Assembly: GCA_934512105.1 (NCBI GenBank) | Contig: CAKSWQ010000008.1 | Location: 1-64,000, forward strand | Length of the DNA stretch: 64,000 nucleotides | Direction of reading: 5' to 3' | Source of the DNA: an uncultured Faecalibacterium sp. | GTDB lineage: Bacteria; Bacillota; Clostridia; Oscillospirales; Ruminococcaceae | In this document: piece by piece, positions 1-7,970 of the stretch | How the letters are laid out: each line of letters begins with the position of its first letter | How positions within the stretch are numbered: position 1 is the first letter of the stretch | Notes under the pieces: generated by a model | Seen by the model: the letters and a program-made list of their open reading frames with translations, nothing else | What the model was told of the DNA's origin: nothing | Database searches by the model: none | Made by a program: the position numbers and the translations under genes

Positions 1-486
1 ACCCGCTACTTAAAGACCCTGCCGCGGCTGCGGGGTGTGCGGCTGGCGTGCGTGGTGCGCACAGCCCCCCGCGCGGTAGCCGAGGCTACGCAGGGGAAGG
101 AGTTCCCCTTCCCCATCATCTGCGATGCGCCGGGCGTGCTGTACAGCTATCTGGGGGTGGAGCAGGCACGTGGGCTTTTGAGCTGGAGCTTTTCTGCCCA
201 GCGCATCTACAAAAGTGCCCGGGATGCAGGCTATCACTACGACCGCAATGCCCCGCAGATCCTGCCCATGACCCTGATCGTAGGCCGTGAGGGGCAGATC
301 TTATTCACCCACTCCGGCCGCAGCCAGACCGACCTGCCGGAGGACTGCATTGCCATCCGGGAGCTTGCCCGCGAGGTGATCCATACCAAAGCCGCTGACC
401 AGCGCCGCGCAAGCCACCACTGCTCGGACGAAACGTTAACTCTGCCCGATCTTATCGGTTGGGACGATGTGGACAACGACCAGTAA
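1..486 (+). CDS. Peroxiredoxin-like (AhpC/TSA, thioredoxin-fold) protein, 3' part
   Basis: The reading frame is open from base 1, so the N-terminus with any CxxC or peroxidatic Cys lies outside the window. The visible 161 residues match the C-terminal half of AhpC/TSA-like redoxins: a strand-helix segment with FPFPIICD (a new strand leading to Asp), then an LPMTLIVGREGQILFTHSG block that corresponds to the cis-Pro strand and beta-hairpin of the thioredoxin fold, and a DLP motif. The likely role is a thiol oxidoreductase or peroxidase-like protein, but the catalytic residues cannot be checked here. The tail (about 35 residues) is charged and ends at TAA. A bidirectional terminator follows. The family call is moderately sure; the enzymatic function is not. 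Confidence 0.6.
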   Translation, partial: TRYLKTLPRLRGVRLACVVRTAPRAVAEATQGKEFPFPIICDAPGVLYSYLGVEQARGLLSWSFSAQRIYKSARDAGYHYDRNAPQILPMTLIVGREGQILFTHSGRSQTDLPEDCIAIRELAREVIHTKAADQRRASHHCSDETLTLPDLIGWDDVDNDQ

Positions 487-537
487 GCCACGCGGAAAAA
501 TATTTTATATTTTCGTCGGAAATACTGTAACCTGAAA

Positions 538-576
538 ACGGCTGCTGCACGCTTTTGTACAGCAGCCGTTTTGTTA
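538..576 (+). terminator. Intrinsic terminator, probably bidirectional
   Basis: A 10-bp inverted repeat (arms 538-547 and 560-569) is followed by TTTTGTT on the + strand and by TTTT on the - strand. It separates two convergent genes, the redoxin and the DUF378 gene. Confidence 0.8.
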
Positions 577-780
577 TTCTTCCTCCGGTTCCTCGCTGAA
601 CAGCCCCGGGATGGTGCCAAGGGCAGCCAAGCCCACCAGCGCAAACACGATGCGGGACCACACCGAGGTGCTGCCGCCCAGCAGCCAGCCCACAAGGTCG
701 AACTGAAAAAGCCCCACGAGCCCCCAGTTCACACCGCCCACGATGAGCAGCAGCAGGCAGATTTTGTAAAAGGTCTGCAC
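574..780 (-). CDS. DUF378 family small membrane protein
   Basis: A 68-residue protein with two hydrophobic helices. It has the DUF378 signature: a first helix with GGVNWGLVGLFQFDLVGWL, then a second helix containing FALVGLAALG, and an acidic C-tail (EEPEEE). The function of the family is unknown. The GTG at 780 is chosen as start because AAGGAGGT lies 7 nt upstream; an upstream in-frame extension has no membrane or family similarity. That ribosome site is the 3' arm of a terminator-like hairpin (788-829), so translation may be controlled. The gene lies 59 bp after ispE on the same strand and is probably its last operon member. Confidence 0.75.
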   Translation of the reverse strand: MQTFYKICLLLLIVGGVNWGLVGLFQFDLVGWLLGGSTSVWSRIVFALVGLAALGTIPGLFSEEPEEE

Positions 781-829
781 AAAAAAGACCTCCTTCCTTT
801 GGGGCCAGTATGCCCTGCGGGAAGGAGGT
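781..829 (-). promoter_or_regulatory. Hairpin plus U-run that sequesters the DUF378 Shine-Dalgarno
   Basis: On the minus strand ACCTCCTTCC (829-820) pairs perfectly with GGAAGGAGGT (797-788). The second arm is the ribosome-binding site of the gene starting at 780. Six U residues (786-781) directly follow, so the structure can act as an intrinsic terminator for the ispE transcript and as a block to initiation. Confidence 0.6.
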
Positions 830-839
830 TTATACTTTT

Positions 840-1724
840 TTAGCGGATGACCCGTGCACCGCCGCGGTCGGGCTTGGCAACGTAGATCTGCGGCCACTGC
901 CGCTTTGCTGCCGCTGCGGCGGCTCTAGCGGCGGCTTCGTCCCGGAACACGCCGAACACCGCCGCACCGCTGCCGGTCATCAGCGCGGTGACAGCGCCGT
1001 GCGCCCGGAGCAGAGCCTTGATTGCCTCATTATCTTTTGCACCGCTGCACTCTTCCAGCGCATTGCCGGCGGCAGCGCATACGGCGTCCAAGTCTCCGGC
1101 GCGGATGGCTGCTTCCTGCGCTTCACAATCCGGGTGGGTGCTGCTGCCCACGGTATCGTAGGCGGCAAAGGCCTCCGGGGTGGACACGCCGTAGTCCGGC
1201 ATCACCACCGTGAACCAGCAGTCCGGCACAGGCGGCAGCGCTTTGAGCAGGTCGCCCACGCCCTGCACCCGGCAGGTGCCGCCCATCAGGGCAAAGGGCA
1301 CGTCCGCGCCGATGCCTGCACCCAGCGCGCACAGCTCGCTCATGGAAAGCTTTGCACCGTACAGGACGTTCAAGCCCACCAGCACGGCAGCAGCATCCGC
1401 GCTGCCGCCTGCCATACCAGCCCGCACCGGGGTATTTTTGTAGATGGTGATATCCACCCCCGCCAGCAGGCCGGTGTAGTGGAAAAATTCCAGCGCCGCC
1501 TTGATGGCGGTGTTTTTATCGTTGGGCTGCACAGGGCTGCCCGGCAGACGCAGACTGAGCCCGGCACTGCGGCGCAGCACCACCCGCTCATACAGGGTGA
1601 TGGTCTGCATGGTCATATCCAGCGCATGGTAGCCGTTGGGCAGCAGCCCTACTACGTCCAGTGCCAGATTGAGCTTGGCCGGAGCCAGCACGGTCACTGC
1701 GTTTTTCCGCTCTCGCCGTTCCAT
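840..1724 (-). CDS. ispE: 4-diphosphocytidyl-2-C-methyl-D-erythritol kinase
   Basis: A GHMP-family kinase of 294 residues, the usual IspE length. It phosphorylates CDP-methylerythritol in the non-mevalonate (MEP) isoprenoid pathway in the cytoplasm. The N-terminal substrate motif APAKLNLALDVVG (residues 14-26, with the catalytic Lys in PAKLNL), the NGYHALDMTMQ segment, the glycine-rich ATP loop PVRAGMAGGSADAAAVL (about 99-115), and the catalytic Asp in GADVPF (about 141) are all visible. The C-terminal glycine motif is TGSGAAVFGVF. It starts 12 bp after the aminotransferase gene with a GGAGGAAC ribosome site, so the two are co-transcribed. The call is secure. Confidence 0.95.
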   Translation of the reverse strand: MERRERKNAVTVLAPAKLNLALDVVGLLPNGYHALDMTMQTITLYERVVLRRSAGLSLRLPGSPVQPNDKNTAIKAALEFFHYTGLLAGVDITIYKNTPVRAGMAGGSADAAAVLVGLNVLYGAKLSMSELCALGAGIGADVPFALMGGTCRVQGVGDLLKALPPVPDCWFTVVMPDYGVSTPEAFAAYDTVGSSTHPDCEAQEAAIRAGDLDAVCAAAGNALEECSGAKDNEAIKALLRAHGAVTALMTGSGAAVFGVFRDEAAARAAAAAAKRQWPQIYVAKPDRGGARVIR

Positions 1725-1736
1725 CTGTGTTCCTCC

Positions 1737-2921
1737 TCAGTTGCCGTGGTAGATGTTGTTTTCCACCAAAAACTCCCGGATGCGCTTCAGCGCCTCGGTC
1801 AGGTGCTCCACGCTGTACGCGTAGGAAACGCGGCAGTAGCCGTCGCCGGAAGCGCCAAAGGCATCGCCGGGGATGATGGCAACGTGCTTTTGCTCCAAAA
1901 GCTTTGTGCAGAACTCCTGACTGCTCATGCCGGTGCTCTTGATGCAGGGGAAGGCGTAGAATGCGCCCCGGGGCTCGAAGCAGGTCAGACCCATGTCGTT
2001 GAAGCTGCGCACCACTAAGCGGCGGCGCATATTGTACTCGTCCCGCATCCGGTCGATCTCGCCGTCGCACTCCTTCAGGGCGGTGATGGCGGCGTACTGG
2101 CTGGTGGTGGGGGCGCTCATGATGGCGCTCTGGTGGATCTTGGTCATGATCTTAATGACCGCCTCCGGGCCGCAGGCGTAGCCCAGCCGCCAGCCGGTCA
2201 TGGCGTAGCTCTTGGAAAAGCCGTTCACCACGATGGTGCGCTCTGCCATGCCGGGCAAAGTGGCAATGGAAACGTGCGGCCGCAGGCCGTAGTTCAGTTC
2301 GGCGTAAATTTCATCAGACAGCACCATGATGTCGGTGCCGCGCAGCACCTCGGCCACAGCCTCCAGATCCTCCCGCTCCATCACCGCACCGGTGGGGTTG
2401 TTGGGGAAGGGCATGATGACCAGCTTGGTCTTGGGGGTAATAGCCGCCTTCAGTGCCTCGGCACGCAGACGGAACTCGTCCTCCTGACGGCAGGCAACGT
2501 GCACCGGCACACCGCCGGACAGGGTGGTGATAGGCTCGTAGCACACAAAGCAGGGCTCCGGGATGATTACCTCATCCCCGGGCTGGACCAGCGTGCGGAT
2601 GCACATATCAATGGCCTCGCTGCCGCCCACGGTCACCAAAATCTGCCGCATGGGGTCGTAGCGCAGGCCCATGCGCCGCTCCAGATACCGGCTGATCTCG
2701 GCGCGCAGTTCCTTTAAACCGGCGTTGGAGGTATAGCGGGTGCGTCCGTGCTCAAGGCTGTCGATGCCGGCCTCGCGCACTGCCCACGGGGTCTTGAAGT
2801 CCGGCTCGCCCACGCCAAGGCTGATGCACTCGGGCATTTCGGCGGCCAGATCGAAAAATTTGCGGATGCCGGAGGGGCGCATGGCCTTGGCGGCAGGCGC
2901 GATCAGTTTATCATAATCCAT
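1737..2921 (-). CDS. PLP-dependent class I/II aminotransferase
   Basis: A 394-residue fold-type I aminotransferase, close to the aspartate / N-acetyl-diaminopimelate aminotransferase (PatA-like) group. Seen: SLGVGEPDF near the N-terminus, Y..N.G at TRYTSNAGL (62-70), NNPTG (174-178), SDEIYAEL (202-209), and the PLP-lysine motif NGFSKSYAMTGWRLGY with Lys about 237. The start at 2921 overlaps the stop of lrp by one base (TGATG), so the pair is translationally coupled; a start 15 bp upstream would overlap lrp more. The substrate cannot be read from sequence. Pairing with an Lrp/AsnC regulator suggests an amino acid that the regulator senses. Family is certain; substrate unknown. Confidence 0.9.
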   Translation of the reverse strand: MDYDKLIAPAAKAMRPSGIRKFFDLAAEMPECISLGVGEPDFKTPWAVREAGIDSLEHGRTRYTSNAGLKELRAEISRYLERRMGLRYDPMRQILVTVGGSEAIDMCIRTLVQPGDEVIIPEPCFVCYEPITTLSGGVPVHVACRQEDEFRLRAEALKAAITPKTKLVIMPFPNNPTGAVMEREDLEAVAEVLRGTDIMVLSDEIYAELNYGLRPHVSIATLPGMAERTIVVNGFSKSYAMTGWRLGYACGPEAVIKIMTKIHQSAIMSAPTTSQYAAITALKECDGEIDRMRDEYNMRRRLVVRSFNDMGLTCFEPRGAFYAFPCIKSTGMSSQEFCTKLLEQKHVAIIPGDAFGASGDGYCRVSYAYSVEHLTEALKRIREFLVENNIYHGN

Positions 2922-3400
2922 CACAGCACCGTGCACTCTCTTTCATCAATTTCTTCATCCTGATACAGCCGCCCCTCTTTTTTGTAGGTGCGCAGCACAA
3001 AATGGGTGGCGGTGGACAGCACATCGTCCAGCGGCGAGAGCCGCTTTGCCACAAACAGGGCGATCTCCTGGAAGGTCTGCCCCTTGATCACCAGCTGCAG
3101 ATCGTATCCGCCGCTCATCAGCAGCACGCTCTCCACCTCGTCAAAGGCGGCAATGGTGGCTGCGATCTCGTCAAAGCCGCGGCTCTTTTTGGGGCTGACG
3201 TTCAGCTCGATGACCGCCTCCACGCGGTTCACCTTGGCCTTTTCCCAGTCCACAAGGGTCTTGTAGCCCTTGATGATGCCCTGCGCCCGGGCAAGATCCA
3301 TCATCGCCGCCACCTCGGCGGGGGATTTATTCAGCATGGTGGCAATGTCCTCCACGGGCAGCCGGGCGTTGTTTTCCAGAATCTTCAAAAGCTGTTCCAT
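2921..3400 (-). CDS. Lrp/AsnC family transcriptional regulator
   Basis: A 159-residue regulator with an N-terminal winged helix-turn-helix (about 1-55: LLKILENNARLPVEDIATMLN, typical of AsnC) and a C-terminal RAM/ligand domain (about 65-140: VEAVIELNVSP, VLLMSGGYDLQLVIKG). It very likely binds an amino acid and controls the downstream aminotransferase it is coupled to. The ATG at 3400 is preferred to the ATG at 3406 because the AAGGAG site ends only 3 nt before the first but 9 nt before the second. The tail DEEIDERECTVL is acidic and unusual for Lrp. The gene diverges from the ACT-domain gene. Confidence 0.9.
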   Translation of the reverse strand: MEQLLKILENNARLPVEDIATMLNKSPAEVAAMMDLARAQGIIKGYKTLVDWEKAKVNRVEAVIELNVSPKKSRGFDEIAATIAAFDEVESVLLMSGGYDLQLVIKGQTFQEIALFVAKRLSPLDDVLSTATHFVLRTYKKEGRLYQDEEIDERECTVL

Positions 3401-3455
3401 TGTCATATACTCCTTATCAACCCTCTACACGGAAATCCGCGGGAAATTATGTATA

Positions 3456-3464
3456 AGTATAGCA
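3456..3464 (-). promoter_or_regulatory. Extended -10 promoter for lrp operon (candidate)
   Basis: On the minus strand TGCTATACT is an extended -10 element. No good -35 is seen 16-18 bp upstream. It mirrors the divergent promoter at 3563. Confidence 0.45.
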
Positions 3465-3562
3465 CAAGCCCCGGCAGATTGCACTTGATTTTTATATAGA
3501 ATGTCTTTTACCCCTGTATTCTGCTCTTTTTTACAAAAAGTGTGTTCAAAATTTGCTAAATC

Positions 3563-3571
3563 TGCTATACT
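3563..3571 (+). promoter_or_regulatory. Extended -10 promoter for ACT/UPF0210 operon (candidate)
   Basis: TGCTATACT, the same extended -10 as the divergent promoter, lies 68 bp before the ACT-domain start. The -35 region (TGTTCA) is weak. Confidence 0.5.
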
Positions 3572-3638
3572 GGAAGGGTAAGCGTGTGCCGGGTCTTTGG
3601 CGGCACCAATCATTATAAGGAAAACGAGGGTGGAAACC

Positions 3639-3908
3639 ATGAAAGCTTTCATTACCGTCATTGGACACGATACCGTGGGCGTTGTCGCTAAGGTGGCCGG
3701 TCTGTGCACCGAGCTGAACATCAATATCGAGGATGTGACCCAGAGCATCCTGCAGGGGATGTTTGCCATGATCATGCTGGTGGATCTTTCCAACTGCAAT
3801 GTTGACCATGACCAGCTGCACAAGCGCGCCGATGCGCTTGCCGCCGAGATGGGGATGCAGATCAACGTGACCCGTCAGGAAGTTTTTGACGCCATGCACA
3901 CCATCTGA
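3639..3908 (+). CDS. ACT domain-containing protein (UPF0237 family)
   Basis: An 89-residue protein consisting of a single ACT domain (beta-alpha-beta-beta-alpha-beta): MKAFITVIGHDTVGVVAKV, then LNINIEDVTQSILQGMFAMIMLVDL. ACT domains bind amino acids or other small ligands. The start at 3639 has a GAGGGTGG ribosome site. It is followed after 24 bp by the UPF0210/DUF711 gene. The two families are found together in many Firmicutes, so this protein may sense a ligand for its partner. No enzymatic role is evident. Confidence 0.9.
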   Translation: MKAFITVIGHDTVGVVAKVAGLCTELNINIEDVTQSILQGMFAMIMLVDLSNCNVDHDQLHKRADALAAEMGMQINVTRQEVFDAMHTI

Positions 3909-3932
3909 GCCGGAAAGGAGCCCGCAACCGCT

Positions 3933-5300
3933 ATGAGTATGTTTAACACCGGGGATATCCTGGAGACCATCGAGATGTTCACGCAGGATAATCTGGACGT
4001 GCGCACCGTGACCATGGGCATCAGCCTGCTGGACTGCATCGACCCGGACCCCAAAAAGGCCTGCGAGAACATCTATAACAAGATCACCACCAAGGCCGCA
4101 AACCTTGTCTCCACCGTGGAGCACATCAGCGCCGAGTACGGTATTCCCATCATCAACAAGCGCATCAGCGTTACCCCCATTGCCATGCTGCTGGGTGCCT
4201 GCCCGGAGGCAGACCCCGTAGACTTTGCAAAGACGCTGGACGCCGCCGGCAAAAAGGTGGGCGTCAACTTTGTGGGCGGCTACAGCGCGCTGGTGCACAA
4301 GGGCTTTTCTGCCGGTGACCGCCGCCTGATCGAGTCCATCCCCCGCGCACTGGCCGAGACCGACATCGTGTGCAGCTCGGTGAACATCGGCGCCACCAAG
4401 GCCGGTCTGAACATGGACGCCATCAAGCTGATGGGCGAGGCTGTGAAGAAGGCCAGCGAGCTGACCGCCGACCGTCAGTGCATCGGTGCTGCCAAGCTGG
4501 TGGTGTTCTGCAACGCCCCGGAGGATAACCCCTTCATGGCCGGTGCTTTCCACGGCCCCGGCGAGCCGGACTGCGAGATCCATGTGGGCGTTTCCGGCCC
4601 GGGCGCTGTGCGCGCCGCGCTGGCACGCCTGCCCAAGGATGCCCCCATCGACGAGGTGGCAGAGCTGGTCAAGCGCACCGCCTTCAAGATCACCCGCGTG
4701 GGCCAGCTGGTGGCAAATCTTGCCTCCAAGGCACTGGGCGTGCCCGCCGGCATCATCGACCTTTCTCTGGCTCCCACCCCGGCCATCGGCGACAGCGTGG
4801 CCAACATTCTGGAAGAGATGGGTCTGGAGACCTGCGGCTGCTGCGGCACCACCGCCTGCCTTGCCCTGCTGAACGATGCCGTGAAGAAGGGCGGCGTGAT
4901 GGCCTCCAACCACGTCGGCGGCCTGTCCGGTGCCTTTATCCCGGTCAGCGAGGATGCCGGTATGATCCACGCTGCCGAGATCGGCTGCCTGACCATTGAA
5001 AAGCTGGAGGCCATGACCGCCGTCTGCTCTGTGGGCATCGACATGGTCATCATCCCCGGCGACACCACCCCTGCCGTCATCAGCGCCCTGATCGCGGACG
5101 AGGCCGCCATTGGCATGGTGAACAGCAAGACCACCGCCGTGCGCGTCATCCCCGCCATCGGCCGCAAGGCCGGTGAGGTGCTGGACTTCGGCGGCCTGCT
5201 GGGCTATGGCCCCATCATGCCGGTGAACAGCCACGACCCCTCGGTGTTCATCAACCGCGGCGGCCGCCTGCCCGCACCCATGCAGTCTTTGAAGAACTAA
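3933..5300 (+). CDS. PFL-like family protein (UPF0210 / DUF711)
   Basis: A 455-residue cytoplasmic protein that matches the UPF0210/DUF711 family over its full length. Members have a fold related to pyruvate formate-lyase, but no activity has been assigned. Recognisable blocks: [12 protein letters not shown] at the N-terminus, [12 protein letters not shown] (about 78-89), [73 protein letters not shown] with a Cys cluster (about 310-315), and the C-terminal [17 protein letters not shown]. It is co-transcribed with the ACT protein and followed by a strong terminator. Confidence 0.9.
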   Translation: MSMFNTGDILETIEMFTQDNLDVRTVTMGISLLDCIDPDPKKACENIYNKITTKAANLVSTVEHISAEYGIPIINKRISVTPIAMLLGACPEADPVDFAKTLDAAGKKVGVNFVGGYSALVHKGFSAGDRRLIESIPRALAETDIVCSSVNIGATKAGLNMDAIKLMGEAVKKASELTADRQCIGAAKLVVFCNAPEDNPFMAGAFHGPGEPDCEIHVGVSGPGAVRAALARLPKDAPIDEVAELVKRTAFKITRVGQLVANLASKALGVPAGIIDLSLAPTPAIGDSVANILEEMGLETCGCCGTTACLALLNDAVKKGGVMASNHVGGLSGAFIPVSEDAGMIHAAEIGCLTIEKLEAMTAVCSVGIDMVIIPGDTTPAVISALIADEAAIGMVNSKTTAVRVIPAIGRKAGEVLDFGGLLGYGPIMPVNSHDPSVFINRGGRLPAPMQSLKN

Positions 5301-5302
5301 CA

Positions 5303-5352
5303 TAAACCCTCTCCGTCATTGCTGCGCAATGACGGAGAGGGTTTATTTTTTT
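5303..5352 (+). terminator. Intrinsic terminator after UPF0210 gene
   Basis: A perfect ~20-bp stem (ATAAACCCTCTCC arm and its complement) with a CTG loop is followed by seven T residues. Confidence 0.95.
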
Positions 5353-5378
5353 GTATAACCCCGCTGCAGCAGACCCAT

Positions 5379-5412
5379 CCTCTGGTTATCATTTCCAGAA
5401 GAGGGGTTTTTT
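5379..5412 (+). promoter_or_regulatory. Hairpin with U-run directly before the spoIIR start
   Basis: CCTCTGG (5379-5385) can pair with CCAGAAGAGG (5395-5404, one bulged A). The second arm holds the AGAGGGG ribosome site, and six T residues run up to the ATG at 5413. The form is that of a terminator or translational block that overlaps the initiation region. Confidence 0.4.
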
Positions 5413-6048
5413 ATGCTTCGCTGGTTTTCAAAACCGCTTTCCGTCCGGCAGATGCGGCTGCTGTGCGCCAGTGTGCTGGCGGGCTTTGTGCTGTGCGGCG
5501 CTTTGCAGGGGCTGTGCTGGAGCCGCACCCAGCTGGATGCCGGGGCAGCGCTGTGCGCCGACACCCTGCGGCTGCACATCCGGGCATCCAGCGATGCCGT
5601 GGCCGACCAGAGTGCCAAGCTCCGGGTGCGGGACGCGGTGCTGACCGTGATGCAGCAGTGCCCGGCGCACAGCGCACCGGAGGCGCGGGCATGGGCGGCA
5701 GGGCGGCTTTTGCAGTTCCAGCTGGCGGCGCAGCGGGCGCTGGCCGCGCAGGGCATCCGCGCCCCGGTGCGGGTGTATCTTGTGAATATGTACTTCCCCG
5801 CCCGGCGCTACCCCACCGGTCAGCTGCCCGCCGGGCGGTACGATGCGGTGCGCATCGACATTGGCAGCGGCGGCGGGCGCAACTGGTGGTGTGTGCTGTA
5901 CCCGGGACTGTGCAGCTTTGCGCAGGGCGGCTACGCCCTGCCTGCGGAAAACGACCTTGTCTGCGGGCAGTACATCCTGCGGTTCCGGCTGGTGGACTGG
6001 GCGCACCGGCTGACTGCCCGACGGCAGACGGTGCTGCTTGCGGGGTGA
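5413..6048 (+). CDS. spoIIR: Stage II sporulation protein R
   Basis: A 211-residue SpoIIR homologue. In endospore formers SpoIIR is made in the forespore, is exported, and triggers SpoIIGA to process pro-sigma-E in the mother cell. Seen: an N-terminal hydrophobic helix (about 17-37) serving as a signal anchor, LRLHIRASSDAVADQSAKLRVRDAVL (about 52-77, the family signature LRxHIxAxSDxxxDQxxKLxVRDAV), and GRNWWCVLYPGLC (about 155-167). Length and both signature blocks are intact. No sporulation partner lies nearby. Keeping an intact spoIIR is notable if the host is an asporogenous Faecalibacterium-like organism. Confidence 0.9.
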   Translation: MLRWFSKPLSVRQMRLLCASVLAGFVLCGALQGLCWSRTQLDAGAALCADTLRLHIRASSDAVADQSAKLRVRDAVLTVMQQCPAHSAPEARAWAAGRLLQFQLAAQRALAAQGIRAPVRVYLVNMYFPARRYPTGQLPAGRYDAVRIDIGSGGGRNWWCVLYPGLCSFAQGGYALPAENDLVCGQYILRFRLVDWAHRLTARRQTVLLAG

Positions 6049-6097
6049 CGCCGCGCCCCGCCGGAGCATAGCATGGAGGGAAAGGAGGGATCCCTCT

Positions 6098-6568
6098 ATG
6101 GCGATTCCCGGTTATTATTCCCTGCTCCAGCGCGGTTCCTCCGGGCCGGACGTGGCACTTGTGCAGACGTGGCTCAACGGTGTGCGCGATGAGTGCACAT
6201 GGTACGATGCGCTGAAGGCGGACGGCAAGTTCGGCGTCGGCACCCAGCGTGCCGTGCAGGAGTTTCAGTTGAAGAACAAGATGAACATGGACGGCAAGGT
6301 GGGACAGAACACATGGAACGTGCTCTACACCCGCTACACCGCAAAGCATGGGCTGAAAGTGCCCTACCCCGGCATCGTGCTGCGCACCGGCTCCTCCGGC
6401 GGCACGGTGCGTCTGGTGCAGCAAAAGCTCAACTCTCTGGGCGAGCGGCTGAAGGATGACGGCAAGTACGGTGCAGCCACCGCTGCCGCCGTGCAGCGGT
6501 TCCAGCGGCACAACGGTCTGACGGCAGACGGCAGCGTGGGCTGCGCCACTTGGGAAAAGATGTTCTGA
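6098..6568 (+). CDS. Peptidoglycan-binding protein with two PGRP-type binding domains
   Basis: A 156-residue protein made of two PG_binding_1 repeats: LQRGSSGPDVALVQTWLN with DGKFGVGTQRAVQEFQ (about 9-65), and LRTGSSGGTVRLVQQKLN with DGKYGAATAAAVQRFQ (about 92-150). Both carry the usual G.G..V..LQ..L and D(G)KFG..T..AV..FQ motifs. The start at 6098 has AAGGAGGG 8 nt upstream. There is no signal peptide and no catalytic domain, so it may be exported by another route, or bind murein fragments or spore cortex. It follows spoIIR by 49 bp on the same strand, which hints at a sporulation or cell-wall link. Confidence 0.85.
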   Translation: MAIPGYYSLLQRGSSGPDVALVQTWLNGVRDECTWYDALKADGKFGVGTQRAVQEFQLKNKMNMDGKVGQNTWNVLYTRYTAKHGLKVPYPGIVLRTGSSGGTVRLVQQKLNSLGERLKDDGKYGAATAAAVQRFQRHNGLTADGSVGCATWEKMF

Positions 6569-6572
6569 CCTA

Positions 6573-6705
6573 ACCCCTTCAGTCGCCTGCAGCGACAGCT
6601 TCCCCAAGGGGACGCCTTGCCGGATATCGGAAGGTTTTCCGGCGCTGCGAAAGCCTCCCCCTTGGGGGAGGTGGCTTGACGCGCAGCGGCAAGGCGGAAG
6701 GGGTG
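6573..6705 (+). repeat. Palindromic intergenic element, family A (copy A1)
   Basis: Begins CCCCTTCAGTCGC and ends GCGGAAGGGGTG, with internal CTTCCCCAAGGGGACG and CCCCCTTGGGGGAGGTGGCTTGACGCG. Related copies occur at 46587, 51318, 51491, 55429, 55556 and 57722. It has no coding capacity and is always intergenic. Confidence 0.8.
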
Positions 6706-6712
6706 TCCCCCT

Positions 6713-6749
6713 GCACCTGCATTGTTTCCAGACATTGCAGGTGCTTTTT
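6713..6749 (+). terminator. Intrinsic terminator
   Basis: GCACCTGCA pairs with TGCAGGTGC and is followed by TTTTT. It ends the spoIIR / peptidoglycan-binding transcript, downstream of repeat A1. Confidence 0.8.
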
Positions 6750-6762
6750 CTGTTCTCCTTGG

Positions 6763-6792
6763 TTGCGCGTGCGGCGCTGGCTGCGCTATAAT
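6763..6792 (+). promoter_or_regulatory. Promoter for sbcD-sbcC
   Basis: A TTGCGC -35 and a perfect TATAAT -10 separated by 18 bp, 35 bp before the sbcD start. Confidence 0.75.
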
Positions 6793-6827
6793 AGGGCAAA
6801 GCGTTTTTTGAAAGGCGGTGTTCCTGT

Positions 6828-7970
6828 TTGCGTTTTCTGCATTTGTCCGACCTGCATCTGGGCAAGCGGGTGTGCGAGTTTTCCATGCTGGAAGAGCAGC
6901 GGTATATTCTGGAACAAATTCTGGCCCTGCTGGATGAGACGCCCGTGGATGGCGTGCTGCTGGCCGGGGACCTTTACGACAAGCCCGTTCCCCCTGCCGA
7001 AGCGGTGCGGCTGCTGGACTGGTTTTTGACCCAGCTGGCGGCGCGGAAGCTGCCGGTGTTCGCCATCAGCGGCAACCACGATTCTGCCGACCGGGTGGCC
7101 TTTGGCTCTGCCCTGCTGGCCGACAGCCGGGTCTACGTCAGCCCGGTGTTCACCGGCGCGCCGCAGCCCATCCCCTTGCAGGACGCCCACGGCACGGTGG
7201 ATGTGTACTTACTGCCCTTTTTAAAGCCCGCCATGGTGCGGCACGTCTGGCCGGACGAGCCCATTGAGAGCTACAACGACGCCCTTGCCTGCGTGCTGCG
7301 GCACTGCGCCCCGGACCCCGGCCACCGCAGCGTGCTGGTGGCGCACCAGTTCGTGGCGGGTGCTGCCGCCTGCGAGAGCGAGGAGCCCTCGGTGGGCGGG
7401 GTGGACAGCGTGGACGCCGCCCTGTTCGATGCCTTTGACTATGTGGCGCTGGGGCATCTGCACAGCCCGCAGAAGGTGGGGCGGGAGACCCTGCGCTACT
7501 GCGGCACGCCGCTGAAGTATTCCTTCTCGGAGGCGGGGCAGCAGAAAAGTGTCACCTTTGTGGAGCTGGGCACGAAGGGCGATGCACACATCACCACCGC
7601 GCCCCTGACCCCCCGGCACGAGCTGCGCGGGCTGCGGGGCAGCTACATGGAACTGACCGACCGCAGCCGCTACGAAGGCACCGCCGTGGACGATTACCTG
7701 TATATCACCCTGACCGATGAGCAGGACGTGCCGGACGCGCTGGCGCGGCTGCGAGTCATCTACCCCAATCTGATGCAGCTGGATTACGACAACCAGCGCA
7801 CCCGCCAGCAGCAGGAGATCAGCGCCCCGGAGCGCACCGAAAGCATTTCCCCGCTGGAGCATCTGGCGGTCTTTTACCAGCTGCAAAATAACCAGCCCCT
7901 GACCGCCGAGCAGACGGCGTTCTGTCAGGAACTGATCGAGGAGATCTGGAAGGAGGGCGACGCTGTATGA
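6828..7970 (+). CDS. sbcD: Exonuclease SbcD (Mre11-type nuclease subunit)
   Basis: A 380-residue calcineurin-like phosphoesterase. With SbcC it forms the ATP-dependent dsDNA exonuclease and hairpin endonuclease that removes palindromes and protein-blocked ends. The metal-ligand motifs are all present: LHLSDLHLGK (4-13), LLAGDLYD (about 45-52), ISGNHDS (about 82-88), VAHQFVAG and GHLHSPQ. The start codon is TTG at 6828: it gives the MRFLHLSDLHLG N-terminus expected of the family and no ATG fits. The stop overlaps the sbcC start (ATGA at 7967-7970), so the subunits are coupled. It is relevant that this window is rich in long palindromes. Confidence 0.95.
   Translation: MRFLHLSDLHLGKRVCEFSMLEEQRYILEQILALLDETPVDGVLLAGDLYDKPVPPAEAVRLLDWFLTQLAARKLPVFAISGNHDSADRVAFGSALLADSRVYVSPVFTGAPQPIPLQDAHGTVDVYLLPFLKPAMVRHVWPDEPIESYNDALACVLRHCAPDPGHRSVLVAHQFVAGAAACESEEPSVGGVDSVDAALFDAFDYVALGHLHSPQKVGRETLRYCGTPLKYSFSEAGQQKSVTFVELGTKGDAHITTAPLTPRHELRGLRGSYMELTDRSRYEGTAVDDYLYITLTDEQDVPDALARLRVIYPNLMQLDYDNQRTRQQQEISAPERTESISPLEHLAVFYQLQNNQPLTAEQTAFCQELIEEIWKEGDAV

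Noticed and set aside
3546..5303. A 585-codon minus-strand frame opposite the UPF0210 gene
   Set aside because: His/Gly/Ala-rich shadow frame; the + strand protein matches its family along its whole length.
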